From Bacteroidota bacterium (GTDB taxonomy: Bacteria > Bacteroidota > Bacteroidia > Chitinophagales > Chitinophagaceae), in contig JAFDXL010000009.1 in assembly GCA_018267955.1 (NCBI GenBank), forward strand, positions 770,717 through 834,716: 64,000 bases of DNA, written 5' to 3'. The notes beneath the pieces were generated by a model. It was not told where the DNA came from, did not search any database, and saw only the letters and a list, made by a program, of their open reading frames with translations. The position numbers and the translations under genes were made by a program. Shown piece after piece: positions 45,354 through 54,281 of this stretch; position 1 is the first letter of the stretch, and every line of letters begins with the position of its first letter.

Positions 45354-45722
45354 TTACAATACTTCAGGTGCCAATGAAACTATTTTCATATAGCCTTTAT
45401 CGCGAAGCTCACGGGCCACCGGGCCGAAGATACGGGTACCGCGTGGTTCGTCTGAGTTGTTCAGCAGTACTACTGCATTATCGTCAAAATTGATATAAGA
45501 CCCATCTTTACGACGCAGCTTCTTTTTAGTACGCACGATAACGGCTTTAGAAACAGTACCCTTTTTTACACCACCACCAGGCAATGCATCCTTTACGGTA
45601 ACTACTATTTTATCTCCGATACCGGCATAGTCCTGGCCCGAATTACCCAACACACGGATACAAAGTACTTCCTTTGCACCACTATTGTCAGCTACATTGA
45701 GCCTTGATTCTTGTTGTATCAT
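45354..45722 (-). CDS. rplN: 50S ribosomal protein L14
   Basis: A 122-residue interface protein. [20 protein letters not shown] and [20 protein letters not shown] are diagnostic, as is [20 protein letters not shown] at the end. 12 bases after rpsQ. Confidence 0.97.
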   Translation of the reverse strand: MIQQESRLNVADNSGAKEVLCIRVLGNSGQDYAGIGDKIVVTVKDALPGGGVKKGTVSKAVIVRTKKKLRRKDGSYINFDDNAVVLLNNSDEPRGTRIFGPVARELRDKGYMKIVSLAPEVL

Positions 45723-45734
45723 CTTTAAATAAGA

Positions 45735-46004
45735 TTACTTAGCTTTTTCAATAATTTCTACCAGGCGCCAGCGCTTAGTTTTGCTCAGCGGGCGAGTTTC
45801 CATGATGCGTACTGTATCGCCTATACCAGCAGTCTGGGCGTCATCGTGCGCGTGGAATTTTGTCGTTTTTTTAACGAACTTACCGTATATCGGGTGCTTT
45901 ACCTTACGTTCTACAGCAACTGTGATGGTTTTATCCATTTTATCGCTGCTAACGATACCAATACGGGTTTTTCTTCTTTTTCTTACAGTCGTCATCGTTG
46001 ACAT
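45735..46004 (-). CDS. rpsQ: 30S ribosomal protein S17
   Basis: An 89-residue early-assembly protein with the OB fold signature [19 protein letters not shown] and [18 protein letters not shown]. It lies 13 bases after rpmC and 12 before rplN. Confidence 0.97.
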   Translation of the reverse strand: MSTMTTVRKRRKTRIGIVSSDKMDKTITVAVERKVKHPIYGKFVKKTTKFHAHDDAQTAGIGDTVRIMETRPLSKTKRWRLVEIIEKAK

Positions 46005-46017
46005 TATAAAAAGTTTA

Positions 46018-46233
46018 TTAGAAACCTAATGCTCTTTTGCGTTGTTCAGTTTTCATACGCGCAATAGTGCGGCGCAGTTGGCGAATAGTCAGCGGATTTT
46101 CAACCGGGTTTACCGCATGGCTGAATTTCAGCTTTTTCAATCTAGACTCCTCGTCAGCGATATGATTCAGCAGCGCCTGCTCGTCCATTGAACGATAATC
46201 ACTACCCTGTTTCGCTTTAGATGCTTTTGCCAT
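46018..46233 (-). CDS. rpmC: 50S ribosomal protein L29
   Basis: A 71-residue helical protein near the exit tunnel. The C-terminal signature [19 protein letters not shown] is typical. Between rplP and rpsQ in the standard order. Confidence 0.96.
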   Translation of the reverse strand: MAKASKAKQGSDYRSMDEQALLNHIADEESRLKKLKFSHAVNPVENPLTIRQLRRTIARMKTEQRKRALGF

Positions 46234-46270
46234 TGTTATTTATTATTTATAAATATCTAATTCTTGAATC

Positions 46271-46696
46271 TTATTGACCTTCAACATAGTCAGGGCGAAC
46301 CACAAACTTTGTTTTGATCGGTAACTTCTGCGCAGCAAGCTCCAGTGCTTCTTTTGCTACCTGCATAGGCACACCATCCAGTTCAAACATGATACGGCCC
46401 GGGTGTACTACAGCTGCCCAAAATTCAAGGCTACCTTTACCTTTACCCATACGTACCTCGGCTGGCTTACGGGTAATTGGCTTATCAGGGAATATACGGA
46501 TCCACACGTTACCTTCACGTTTCATGTGGCGTGTTAATGCCTGACGTGCAGCTTCTATCTGGCGGTTGTTGATCCACTTTGGTTCCATAGCCTTCAGGCC
46601 AAAAGACCCCATAGCTAATGTAGCGCCACGTTGTGCATTACCCCTGATCCTGCCTTTGTGGGCCTTACGATGTTTCGTTTTTTTAGGTTGTAACAT
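46271..46696 (-). CDS. rplP: 50S ribosomal protein L16
   Basis: A 141-residue protein at the A-site. It starts [19 protein letters not shown] and has the signature [20 protein letters not shown] with GRIMFELDG. Standard position between rpsC and rpmC. Confidence 0.97.
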   Translation of the reverse strand: MLQPKKTKHRKAHKGRIRGNAQRGATLAMGSFGLKAMEPKWINNRQIEAARQALTRHMKREGNVWIRIFPDKPITRKPAEVRMGKGKGSLEFWAAVVHPGRIMFELDGVPMQVAKEALELAAQKLPIKTKFVVRPDYVEGQ

Positions 46697-46739
46697 TGTT
46701 ACAATATTTTAAAAGTTGCTGTACTATATTATTTACCAA

Positions 46740-47570
46740 TTAGCGACGGCCACCACCCTGGTTGCCACCACCGCGACGGTCACCACCACCGCGACGCTCT
46801 CCGCGACCTTCGCCGCCACCGCGACGTTCTCCGCGGCCTTCACCACCACCACGGCGTTCACCACCTTCCGGACGGCCACCACCAGCTGCGTTACCACGGC
46901 CATCAGAACCTGCAGAGAAGTTAGGGTTCAGATCACGCTTACCCAGTACTTCACCTTTACATATCCAAACCTTGATACCGATCTTACCATATACTGTCAG
47001 TGCGAATACTGATGCGTAATCAATATCCATACGGTAAGTATGCAATGGCGTACGGCCTTGTTTGAATTCTTCAGAGCGGGCAATTTCAGCACCGTTCAAA
47101 CGGCCGCCTACTTTTATTTTAATACCTTCAGCTCCCATACGCATTGCTGTAGAGATAGCCATTTTGATAGCACGCTTGTAGCTAACACGGCTTTCTATCT
47201 GGCGGGCGATGGTTTCGCCTACGATGTTCGCATCCAGTTCAGGACGGCGGATTTCCATAATGTTGATCTGTACATCATCTTTCTTCGTCAGTTTCTTCAG
47301 CTCTTCTTTGATGCGATCAACTTCTGCACCACCCTTACCTATGATAATACCAGGCTTAGATGTATGGATAGTAACGATCAGCTTACCCAGCGTACGCTCA
47401 ATAACGATGCGGGAGATACCGCCTTTATTGATACGCGCGTTCAGGTAAGTACGGATTTTATGGTCTTCAACAAGTTTCTGACCGAAATCCTTTTTTTCGC
47501 CAAACCACATGGAGTCCCATCCGCGGATGATGCCCAACCTGTTACCTATAGGATTAGTTTTTTGACCCAT
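46740..47570 (-). CDS. rpsC: 30S ribosomal protein S3 with RGG-rich tail
   Basis: A mRNA-entry protein of 276 residues. The KH domain has [20 protein letters not shown] and the C-terminal domain ends near [20 protein letters not shown]. About 50 residues after that are Gly/Arg/Glu-rich, including two copies of the 10-residue unit [10 protein letters not shown], coded by a 30-base tandem repeat (46786-46845). The tail is longer than in most S3 proteins and would be disordered and RNA-binding. Confidence 0.96.
   Translation of the reverse strand: MGQKTNPIGNRLGIIRGWDSMWFGEKKDFGQKLVEDHKIRTYLNARINKGGISRIVIERTLGKLIVTIHTSKPGIIIGKGGAEVDRIKEELKKLTKKDDVQINIMEIRRPELDANIVGETIARQIESRVSYKRAIKMAISTAMRMGAEGIKIKVGGRLNGAEIARSEEFKQGRTPLHTYRMDIDYASVFALTVYGKIGIKVWICKGEVLGKRDLNPNFSAGSDGRGNAAGGGRPEGGERRGGGEGRGERRGGGEGRGERRGGGDRRGGGNQGGGRR
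46786..46845 (-). repeat. 30-base tandem repeat in the rpsC tail
   Basis: Two adjacent 30-base units (46786-46815 and 46816-46845) differ at a few positions and code for the repeated [10 protein letters not shown] in S3. They lie within a longer GC-rich stretch that could change copy number by slippage. Confidence 0.75.
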
Positions 47571-47603
47571 TCTAAGTATTATTAGTGTTGAATGTTTAAA
47601 TTA

Positions 47604-47966
47604 TTATGCGTTTGCTGCTACTGCAGTTTTGCTGTCTACAATAATGGTAACATGGTTACTACGTTTGCGCAACCTGTAAGCACGGCCCTGTGGTGCAGGA
47701 TTCATGCGTTTCAATGTACGTCCGCCATCTACAAATATGGTTTTTACATACAGGTTTGCGCTAGCTACGTCAACACCTTCATTTTTAACCCTCCAGTTGG
47801 CAATAGCGCTCATGAGCAGCTTTTCCAAAGGCACAGAAGGATGCTTAGTGCTAAACTTTAAAGTATTCAGCGCATTTTCTACATCCATACCGCGTATCAG
47901 ATCAGCCAGCAGGCGCATTTTGCGCGGCGATGTAGGATAGTTACGTAAACGAGCTACAGCTTCCAT
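47604..47966 (-). CDS. rplV: 50S ribosomal protein L22
   Basis: A 120-residue protein that lines the exit tunnel. [20 protein letters not shown] at the N terminus and [19 protein letters not shown] in the C-terminal loop are typical. 59 bases after rpsS. Confidence 0.97.
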   Translation of the reverse strand: MEAVARLRNYPTSPRKMRLLADLIRGMDVENALNTLKFSTKHPSVPLEKLLMSAIANWRVKNEGVDVASANLYVKTIFVDGGRTLKRMNPAPQGRAYRLRKRSNHVTIIVDSKTAVAANA

Positions 47967-48025
47967 TTTAATTTTTATTTCTTAGGCGGCACCACCAGAA
48001 GATGATGCCAGATTTTTTAATTTAA

Positions 48026-48292
48026 TTATTTAGTACCACTATGGCCTTTAAAGTTGCGGGTAGGTGCAAACTCACCCAGCTTATGACCAACCATGAATTC
48101 TGTTACATACACAGGGATAAATTTATTACCATTGTGCACTGCAAAGGTTTGACCTACGAAATCAGGAGTGATGGTAGAACGCCTGCTCCAGGTTTTGATA
48201 ACACCCTTCTTGGTTTTACCTTCATTCATAGCTGCAACTTTTTTGTCCAGCTTTGCCTCTACGTAAGGTCCTTTTTTAATTGAACGAGCCAT
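48026..48292 (-). CDS. rpsS: 30S ribosomal protein S19
   Basis: An 88-residue small-subunit head protein. [19 protein letters not shown] and the signature [20 protein letters not shown] are diagnostic. The 41-base gap before it contains a tiny CAGGA/TCCTG hairpin (48312-48324). Confidence 0.97.
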   Translation of the reverse strand: MARSIKKGPYVEAKLDKKVAAMNEGKTKKGVIKTWSRRSTITPDFVGQTFAVHNGNKFIPVYVTEFMVGHKLGEFAPTRNFKGHSGTK

Positions 48293-48333
48293 TATTCGTT
48301 ATATTTTAATTCAGGAGGTTCCTGTATTTATTA

Positions 48334-49182
48334 TTATTTAGACTTGCCAGAAAGTTTCTTACCGTCACGACGTTGGATGATCAGTTTGTTACTTCCTTTA
48401 GTAAGGCTTCTTGTTTTTTCACCTTTAGCGTATTTACCTGTACGGCTACGTGGGTGACCACCAGAAGACCTACCTTCACCACCACCCATCGGGTGATCTA
48501 CCGGGTTCATGGCAACACCACGGTTACGCGGTTTAATGCCCTTCCAGCGGTTACGGCCGGCTTTACCCATTGATTGCAGCGCGTGATCACTGTTAGATAC
48601 AGTACCTACTGTAGCCATACATGTGCTCAATACTTTGCGCAACTCACCGCTAGGCATTTTCAGTACACAATACTTTTCTTCCTTCGCATTCAGCTGTGCA
48701 TAAGTACCTGCCGAACGAGCCAGGGCACCACCTTTACCAGGCTGTAATTCTATATTATGTACAACAGTACCTAATGGCATATTTTTAAGCGCCAATGCAT
48801 TACCTACTTCAGGAGCAGCACCTTCACCGCTCATTACAGTAGCACCTACTTCCAGGCCTTGCGGCGCAAGGATGTAGCGTTTTTCACCATCAGCATAGCT
48901 AAGCAGTGCGATGAATGCAGAACGGTTAGGATCGTATTCAATAGTTTTAACAGTAGCAGGTATGTTAGCCTTGTTACGTTTAAAATCTATGATACGGTAC
49001 ATGTGTTTGTTACCTCCACCCATGTAGCGCATAGAGCGGCGGCCCTGAGAGTTACGGCCGGCTGTAGATTTCTGATGCTCCAGCAAGCTCTTTTCAGGCA
49101 CATTAGTAGTAACCTCTGCGTAAGCGTTACCTATTCTCCAACGTGTACCGGCTGTTACCGGTTTGTATTTACGTAATGCCAT
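48334..49182 (-). CDS. rplB: 50S ribosomal protein L2
   Basis: A 282-residue protein close to the peptidyl-transferase centre. It starts [16 protein letters not shown] and has the universally conserved [20 protein letters not shown] at the C terminus. 21 bases after rplW. Confidence 0.97.
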   Translation of the reverse strand: MALRKYKPVTAGTRWRIGNAYAEVTTNVPEKSLLEHQKSTAGRNSQGRRSMRYMGGGNKHMYRIIDFKRNKANIPATVKTIEYDPNRSAFIALLSYADGEKRYILAPQGLEVGATVMSGEGAAPEVGNALALKNMPLGTVVHNIELQPGKGGALARSAGTYAQLNAKEEKYCVLKMPSGELRKVLSTCMATVGTVSNSDHALQSMGKAGRNRWKGIKPRNRGVAMNPVDHPMGGGEGRSSGGHPRSRTGKYAKGEKTRSLTKGSNKLIIQRRDGKKLSGKSK

Positions 49183-49203
49183 TTTCTAATACTTTATCAA
49201 GTC

Positions 49204-49500
49204 TTACATTGAGAACAAGTCGATAGAATCGCCCTCGGTAAGTGTTACTGTTGCTTTTTTATATGATGATTTTACACCACTGATAAATCCACTCTTAGTG
49301 AAGCGGCTCTTCAGCTTCCCGGGTACTACAGATGTATTCACATCTGCAACCTTTACGCCGTAAAACTCTTCTACTGCTTTCTTTATTTCCAGTTTGTTAG
49401 CTTTCTTATCTACTTCGAAAGTGTAGCGGCCTGATTTTTCCATCTGGCTGTTTACCTTTTCTGTGATTACCGGCCTAACTAAAACGTCAGCAAGTTTCAT
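49204..49500 (-). CDS. rplW: 50S ribosomal protein L23
   Basis: A 98-residue protein at the tunnel exit, where signal recognition particle and trigger factor dock. MKLADVLVRPVITEKVN and TFEVDKKANKLEIKKAVEE are typical. Between rplD and rplB. Confidence 0.96.
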   Translation of the reverse strand: MKLADVLVRPVITEKVNSQMEKSGRYTFEVDKKANKLEIKKAVEEFYGVKVADVNTSVVPGKLKSRFTKSGFISGVKSSYKKATVTLTEGDSIDLFSM

Positions 49501-49540
49501 TGTTATTATTATTTCGGTTTACGAAAATCTTTTTTCTTAA

Positions 49541-50170
49541 TTATGCTTCAACAGCAGCTTCAGTGAACATTTTAGCGGCAGTTTCTGTAAGCACAACCAC
49601 TTGAGCGTTTACCAGGTCATAAGTGTTCATATCACTCAGTACCACTGTTTTGTTCCTTTGCAGGTTACGGCAGCTCAGGTACAGGTTCATGTCATGCTCT
49701 GGCATAATGAACAGTGATTTTTGCTCACCTTTCAGTTTACCAAGAACTGTAGCCATTTCTTTTGTCTTAGGAGCTTCCAATTTCACATCTTCCAGAACAA
49801 CTATTTTGTTAGCACGTGCTTTGTGAGACAGTGCAGACATTTTAGCCAGGTCTTTCACTTTACGATTCAGTTTGAAATCGTACAGGTGAGGAAGAGGACC
49901 GTTTACAGTACCACCACCTTTATATAATGGGTTGCGGATATTACCTTTACGGGAACCACCGGTACCTTTTTGACGGTGTAATTTCTTAGAAGCACCGTGC
50001 ACTTCTGCACGAGTCTTTGTTTTGTGCGTACCCTGGCGCTGAGCGGCAAGATATTGCTTCACTGCAAGATAAATGCAATGATCGTTTGGCTCGATATTGA
50101 ATATATCGTCCGGCAATTCTACAGAGCGGCCGGTTTTTTCACCTTTAGTATTAAAAACGTCAACTTGCAT
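49541..50170 (-). CDS. rplD: 50S ribosomal protein L4
   Basis: A 209-residue protein with an extended loop into the exit tunnel, seen as HRQKGTGGSRKGNIRNPLYK. In E. coli L4 represses this operon; no matching leader is evident here, but a structured stretch lies between rpsJ and rplC. It is 7 bases after rplC. Confidence 0.97.
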   Translation of the reverse strand: MQVDVFNTKGEKTGRSVELPDDIFNIEPNDHCIYLAVKQYLAAQRQGTHKTKTRAEVHGASKKLHRQKGTGGSRKGNIRNPLYKGGGTVNGPLPHLYDFKLNRKVKDLAKMSALSHKARANKIVVLEDVKLEAPKTKEMATVLGKLKGEQKSLFIMPEHDMNLYLSCRNLQRNKTVVLSDMNTYDLVNAQVVVLTETAAKMFTEAAVEA

Positions 50171-50177
50171 GGCTAAA

Positions 50178-50795
50178 TTAATTCTGAATTAAAACAATTG
50201 CACCGTTATGACCAGGTACAGAACCACTAACTAATATATAATTCTGATCAGGGAACACCTTAACCACACGCAAAGCCTTAACTTTTACGCGGTCGCCACC
50301 CATACGGCCGGCCATACGCATTCCTTTGAATACCCTTGACGGATATGAAGATCCACCAACAGAACCCGGAGCACGCTGACGGTCGTGCTGGCCGTGGGAT
50401 GATTCACCCACACCGCTAAAACCGTGACGTTTAACAACACCCTGGAAACCTTTACCTTTTGTAGTGCCGATAACACTTACTTTTTCACCTTCAGTGAATA
50501 TTTCGCAGGTAAGTGATTCACCTACTTGCTTATCGATGGAACAATTACGAAGTTCTTTTACTATGGCTTTGGGGGAAGTATTAGCCTTAGCGAAGTGATT
50601 GAGAAGCGCTTTAGGAGTATTTTTCTCCTTAGCTTCTCCAAATGCGATCTGGAGCGCATCATAACCGTCGGTATCCACGGTTTTCTTTTGAGTAACCACA
50701 CAAGGACCAGCTTCGATAATGGTGCAGGCAGTCTGCTTACCATTCGGCTCAAATATGCTGGTCATGCCGATTTTTTTACCTATAATACCTTTCAT
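50178..50795 (-). CDS. rplC: 50S ribosomal protein L3
   Basis: A 205-residue assembly-initiating protein near the peptidyl-transferase centre. MKGIIGKKIGMTSIFEPNG starts it and GKGFQGVVKRHGFSGVGESS with GSVGGSSYPSRVFKGMRMAG is the signature. It is preceded by an 89-base gap with a hairpin. Confidence 0.97.
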   Translation of the reverse strand: MKGIIGKKIGMTSIFEPNGKQTACTIIEAGPCVVTQKKTVDTDGYDALQIAFGEAKEKNTPKALLNHFAKANTSPKAIVKELRNCSIDKQVGESLTCEIFTEGEKVSVIGTTKGKGFQGVVKRHGFSGVGESSHGQHDRQRAPGSVGGSSYPSRVFKGMRMAGRMGGDRVKVKALRVVKVFPDQNYILVSGSVPGHNGAIVLIQN

Positions 50796-50809
50796 TTTCT
50801 TATAGTTTA

Positions 50810-50851
50810 GCTTAGCGCCCGGGTGCCTTAATTGTGTGGTCCGGGATAAGC
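50810..50851 (-). ncRNA. Structured leader between rpsJ and rplC
   Basis: Read leftward, GCTTA (50851-50847) pairs with TAAGC (50814-50810) and CCCGG (50845-50841) pairs with CCGGG (50822-50818), enclosing an 18-base loop. The structure ends 15 bases before the rplC ATG. A ribosomal-protein binding site is possible; I recognise no known leader family. Confidence 0.45.
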
Positions 50852-50884
50852 CGTTTTTCTAATATTGTTAAAGAACTAAAGCTA

Positions 50885-51190
50885 TCAAGCTTTTATTTCT
50901 ACTTCTACACCGCTTGGTAAATCAAGTTTAGAAAGCGCGTCCACTGTACGGGAAGAAGAAGTGTATATATCCAGTAAGCGCTTATGAGTGCAAAGCTGGA
51001 ACTGCTCACGTGACTTTTTGTTAACGTGCGGTGAGCGCAATACTGTAAAGATCTTCTTCTCTGTTGGCAAAGGAATAGGGCCTGTAACCACTGCTCCTGT
51101 ATTGCGCACAGTTTTCACTATCTTTTCTGCAGACTTATCAACCAGGCTGTGGTCGTAAGATTTCAGTTTAATTCTGATACGCTGTGACAT
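50885..51190 (-). CDS. rpsJ: 30S ribosomal protein S10
   Basis: A 101-residue small-subunit protein, also NusE in antitermination. [20 protein letters not shown] and the [20 protein letters not shown] segment are diagnostic. It is the first gene of the cluster, 39 bases after a very good promoter. No rpsL-rpsG-fusA precede it. Confidence 0.97.
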   Translation of the reverse strand: MSQRIRIKLKSYDHSLVDKSAEKIVKTVRNTGAVVTGPIPLPTEKKIFTVLRSPHVNKKSREQFQLCTHKRLLDIYTSSSRTVDALSKLDLPSGVEVEIKA

Positions 51191-51228
51191 ACTTATAAAT
51201 ATCTTCTATCCCGTAAAATTTGGGACTG

Positions 51229-51259
51229 CAAAGGTAATGGTTGTTTTCAAACAGACAAA
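51229..51259 (-). promoter_or_regulatory. Main promoter of the S10-spc ribosomal operon
   Basis: On the minus strand, -33 TTTG (51256-51259), a 19-base spacer and -7 TACCTTTG (51229-51236). Both boxes and the spacing match the Bacteroidota consensus exactly, fitting a strongly expressed operon. The leader before the rpsJ ATG would be about 30 bases. Confidence 0.85.
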
Positions 51260-51282
51260 ATAATTTAAAAACAATTTTAAAA

Positions 51283-51304
51283 TTTTTCGCCGGGAAGGCA
51301 AAAA
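51283..51304 (-). terminator. Weak hairpin after the outer membrane barrel gene
   Basis: TTTTT-C-GCC / GGC-AAAAA with a one-base bulge and a 5-base loop, read leftward and followed by TTTTAAAAT. It lies 20 bases after the distal stop (51324), that is, after the full-length frame and not after the amber codon. Confidence 0.4.
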
Positions 51305-51323
51305 TACAGTAAAATCCGCGCCC

Positions 51324-51611
51324 CTACTCTATATCGTCAATGTTCCAGCGCATGATATCGGGCGCCACAACGTACTTGCTGGAGTATTTATAGCGCAGGT
51401 TGGAGGTAAGCGATAGCTTAAAGGATGGTTCTCCATCTATTTTCCGCGGAAAGTATGTGCCCCGTACTTCTATTGTTCCAAACACAAGGTTTTCGTTACG
51501 GGTACGAAACCCGGCACCAATCCCTGAATAAAGGTCTGATTTAAAGAAATGCTGATTGGGCGGGGTAATAACGGAGATATTGATATTGGCAAAGGGTGCA
51601 AACTTAAAGCC
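51324..51611 (-). pseudogene. In-frame distal part of the outer membrane barrel gene, after an amber codon
   Basis: Translation in the same frame past the TAG at 51612-51614 gives 95 more residues and a second TAG (51324-51326). The extension starts GFKFAPFANINISVITPP and has GIGAGFRTRNENLVFGTIEV, the alternating pattern of last barrel strands. It has no start of its own. So it is the missing C-terminal part of the upstream gene, not a separate one. Confidence 0.8.
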
Positions 51612-53162
51612 CTATAGCTTATAGGGCAGAAAAACGGTCGTTTCGAGGTTGGTACCTATACGATCGTACCCATAAATGTATTGGTAGCTGAAGTATTGCA
51701 ATCCAAAAGGATTATCTATCCTTAATGGCTCATTGGTAACCGTATTGAACAGATGCGTATAGCTCAGCGATATAAAATTGCGGGCTTTATAGCTGCCATA
51801 GTTCATCAGGCGGCTAAACCAGCTACCGCCAACCAATAGCCCTGCATCCTCGAATCCATGATTGTAGAAGGAAGCCAGCCGGAAGAAGTAACGGTAAAAA
51901 TCTTCATGATCAGATATAGCATAACCTTCTGCTTTGATGCCTGTATATGGGCGATTGAGCTGTAATTGCCGGTACCAGCCTGCCGTCACGGCGATATTGT
52001 ATCCGTAAGGGATATCCTCGGTGATACCAAACCCATAAACATAGTTAGTTTTATAGAAGTCCTGGCGAAAAAAGGTCATTGAGGCCAATGCCATTTCCAC
52101 ATCGTTAAATTTAAGGTCAATCCTGTTGCCTACCTGTACCGGTACCTGGCTAAAATCGATCCTGGCATAGCGTGCAGCAAGAAAACGCCGGTCGCGCACT
52201 TCGCTATGCAGCAGTTTTTTACTGGCCAGGTTATAGCCTCCCCACACATCAAAGGTATAGTCAGCATACTTATAAAAGGCGGTGTCGGGGCGCGCCGAGG
52301 GATAACGATTGTAGCTCTCCCCGTAGCTGATCTGAAGCCCTCCTGCCGTCTTACTGTAGGGTGATACCAGCGCTTTATTTAATTGGAGGAAAATATTGTC
52401 TTCTTCTTCCCTATCATCATATTTATTCGGGTACATAACTGAATACCCTACCAGGGCATCAATAAAACTGCCTTTTACATTATATTTTTCATAAGTAAAC
52501 TGGTGGCCAAATTTAGGATATCGCTCCTGGTCCAGCAGCCCGGTAAACTCCAGTTTTTGTCCCATTCCCAGGAAATTTCCGTCGTTAATGGCGGCTTTTA
52601 TATGGTGTGTACTGCTTGCATCTATTTTACCTCCAACGCTAAAAATGTCCCTGGTGATCACCTCCATGTCTACAGAATCGGGATGCCCTTTGACGGGTAT
52701 TAAACGGATCAAAGCATCCTGCATAAATGGCAATGTGCGTATATAGCGCTCGTTATCAGCAATTTTGTATGCATCTACCATATCACCTTCGTGGGTAAAC
52801 AGGTTGTCACGTATTACCCAGTCTTTCGACATAGAATGAAACCTGGTCATCACCCGAGTACCAATATTCCTGCGAACGGTGGTAGTGTCGTTTACCCGCT
52901 TTTCAAAACCCAGCTGGTTGTAAGTAATATGCCTGATATAGCGGCCATTATACTTCCTGAAGATATCTTCACTTTTTACGGTAGCTTTTGGCCGGTCGGT
53001 TGTATTAGATATCGACTGAATGGTTTGTTTAAGAGCTTTATTAATGAGATTATCTTTATTGCCGATGTGTACACTGTCAAGGTTCAGTGTATCAGTTGCA
53101 GGTTGAGCAAAACAGCTCACAGACAGCAATAAGTGAAGTATAAATAAGGGTATCCTACGCAA
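51612..53162 (-). CDS. Outer membrane beta-barrel protein (Omp85/BamA-like), cut short by TAG
   Basis: As read, 516 residues with a signal peptide (SVSCFA/QP near 20). A POTRA-like region around 110-170 (ERYIRTLPFMQDALIRL, DSVDMEVITRDIFSVGG) precedes a long series of barrel strands, as in Bacteroidota Omp85-like proteins. It stops at TVFLPYKL, but the same frame continues for 95 residues with typical last strands, so the natural product would be about 612 residues. Without its last strands the barrel could not close. It may be a pseudogene, a sequencing error or a suppressed stop. Upstream lie a -7-like element and a palindrome. Confidence 0.75.
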   Translation of the reverse strand: MRRIPLFILHLLLSVSCFAQPATDTLNLDSVHIGNKDNLINKALKQTIQSISNTTDRPKATVKSEDIFRKYNGRYIRHITYNQLGFEKRVNDTTTVRRNIGTRVMTRFHSMSKDWVIRDNLFTHEGDMVDAYKIADNERYIRTLPFMQDALIRLIPVKGHPDSVDMEVITRDIFSVGGKIDASSTHHIKAAINDGNFLGMGQKLEFTGLLDQERYPKFGHQFTYEKYNVKGSFIDALVGYSVMYPNKYDDREEEDNIFLQLNKALVSPYSKTAGGLQISYGESYNRYPSARPDTAFYKYADYTFDVWGGYNLASKKLLHSEVRDRRFLAARYARIDFSQVPVQVGNRIDLKFNDVEMALASMTFFRQDFYKTNYVYGFGITEDIPYGYNIAVTAGWYRQLQLNRPYTGIKAEGYAISDHEDFYRYFFRLASFYNHGFEDAGLLVGGSWFSRLMNYGSYKARNFISLSYTHLFNTVTNEPLRIDNPFGLQYFSYQYIYGYDRIGTNLETTVFLPYKL

Positions 53163-53187
53163 GCAAGCTCTTTAAAGCTATAATTTA

Positions 53188-53211
53188 CAAAAATCGTACT
53201 AACAGTTAGTA
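53188..53211. promoter_or_regulatory. Palindromic operator-like site and -7-like box before the barrel gene
   Basis: A 15-base perfect palindrome TACTAACAGTTAGTA at 53197-53211. It sits one base upstream of GATTTTTG (53188-53195, minus strand, one mismatch to TAnnTTTG), so a bound protein would block the barrel gene's promoter. It also lies about 50 bases upstream of the cytochrome c promoter. The regulator is unknown. Confidence 0.45.
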
Positions 53212-53259
53212 TAGCATTGATATTGTGGCATATAAACCAGAAAAAACAACAAGACATTA

Positions 53260-53290
53260 TTGTATATATAATACTTGAATATTATTTTTG
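53260..53290 (+). promoter_or_regulatory. Promoter of the cytochrome c gene
   Basis: TTG (53260-53262), a 20-base spacer and TATTTTTG (53283-53290), exact TAnnTTTG, 19 bases before ATG 53310. Confidence 0.65.
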
Positions 53291-53309
53291 CGGCGAAACA
53301 CACCCACTT

Positions 53310-54281
53310 ATGCTTAAACGTATCCTTAAATGGACAGGGATACTCCTGCTCCTCATTGCCATTGGTATTACCATTGCAGTAGCTACAAGACAAAATCTCA
53401 AATACGATGCTCCTTATCCTGACATTGCTATTTCTACAGACAGCACTGTATTGAAAAGAGGAGAATACCTGGTTTATGGCCCTGGCCACTGTGCAGATTG
53501 CCACGGCAAGGTAGATATGCTTGCTGAGAAAGAACGGGGCGATATCGTGCCGTTGGAAGGTGGTTTTAAATTCAATTTACCCGTTGGTTATGTATATGCT
53601 CCAAACATCACACCTGATAAAGAAGCAGGCATAGGAAATATCCCGGTTAAGGCATTGGCGCGTGCATTAAGATATGGCGTAAAACCGGATGGGTCTATTT
53701 TATTCGATTTCATGCCTTTTCACAATACCAGCGACGAAGATATGACTGCAATATTTTCTTACCTGAGCACTATGCAGCCTGTAAATCACCCAGTACCCGA
53801 ATCGCACCTCAATGTGCTGGGCAAAGTAGTAAAAGCCTTCCTGATAAAACCCGCAGGACCTACGGCAGAGGTACCTAAATCTGTAAAAGAAGATACATCG
53901 GTTGAATATGGCAAATATCTTGCTAACAGTGTTGCTAACTGCCGTGGCTGCCACACAAACAGAGACCTGAAAACAGGCGCTTTTATTGGTGAAGATTTTG
54001 CCGGCGGCTTTCAGATTGAGTCTCCGATAGACCAGGCCCACTTTGCATGTATCACTCCTAACCTTACGCCAGACAAGGAAACGGGAAAACTAGCCGGCTG
54101 GACCGAAGATGTGTTCATCAAACGTTTTCGAATGGGTAAGCTGATAAAACACAGTGCAATGCCATGGGGTCCATTCAGGCGCATGAGCGATGATAACCTG
54201 AAGGCCATCTACCGCTACCTGCAAACTGTAAAACCGGTAAAAAATAAGATAGAAAAGACCTTGATAGAATTGGAGGCTTAG
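53310..54281 (+). CDS. Membrane-anchored diheme cytochrome c
   Basis: A 323-residue protein with one N-terminal membrane anchor (about 8-25) and two cytochrome c domains. Heme sites are C61-A-D-C-H65 and C211-R-G-C-H215; likely axial methionines are in FDFMPFHN and SAMPWGPFR. The two domains are similar (both have APNITPDKEAG or TPNLTPDKETG), so the gene arose by duplication. The frame opens at 53217, but the promoter at 53260-53290 makes ATG 53310 the start. It probably carries electrons to a periplasmic dehydrogenase or oxidase; the partner is not in the window. Confidence 0.9.
   Translation: MLKRILKWTGILLLLIAIGITIAVATRQNLKYDAPYPDIAISTDSTVLKRGEYLVYGPGHCADCHGKVDMLAEKERGDIVPLEGGFKFNLPVGYVYAPNITPDKEAGIGNIPVKALARALRYGVKPDGSILFDFMPFHNTSDEDMTAIFSYLSTMQPVNHPVPESHLNVLGKVVKAFLIKPAGPTAEVPKSVKEDTSVEYGKYLANSVANCRGCHTNRDLKTGAFIGEDFAGGFQIESPIDQAHFACITPNLTPDKETGKLAGWTEDVFIKRFRMGKLIKHSAMPWGPFRRMSDDNLKAIYRYLQTVKPVKNKIEKTLIELEA

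Noticed and set aside
46786-46845. CRISPR-like repeat
   Set aside because: The 30-base units are adjacent without spacers and keep the rpsC reading frame.
46762-47019. Rightward Pro/Arg-rich open frame
   Set aside because: It is the antisense of the Gly/Arg-rich rpsC tail; composition is fully explained by rpsC.
51612-51614. TAG read as pyrrolysine or general stop reassignment
   Set aside because: TAG ends other intact genes here (efflux adaptor, map, cytochrome c, mutS2), and no recoding structure is evident, so mutation is simpler.
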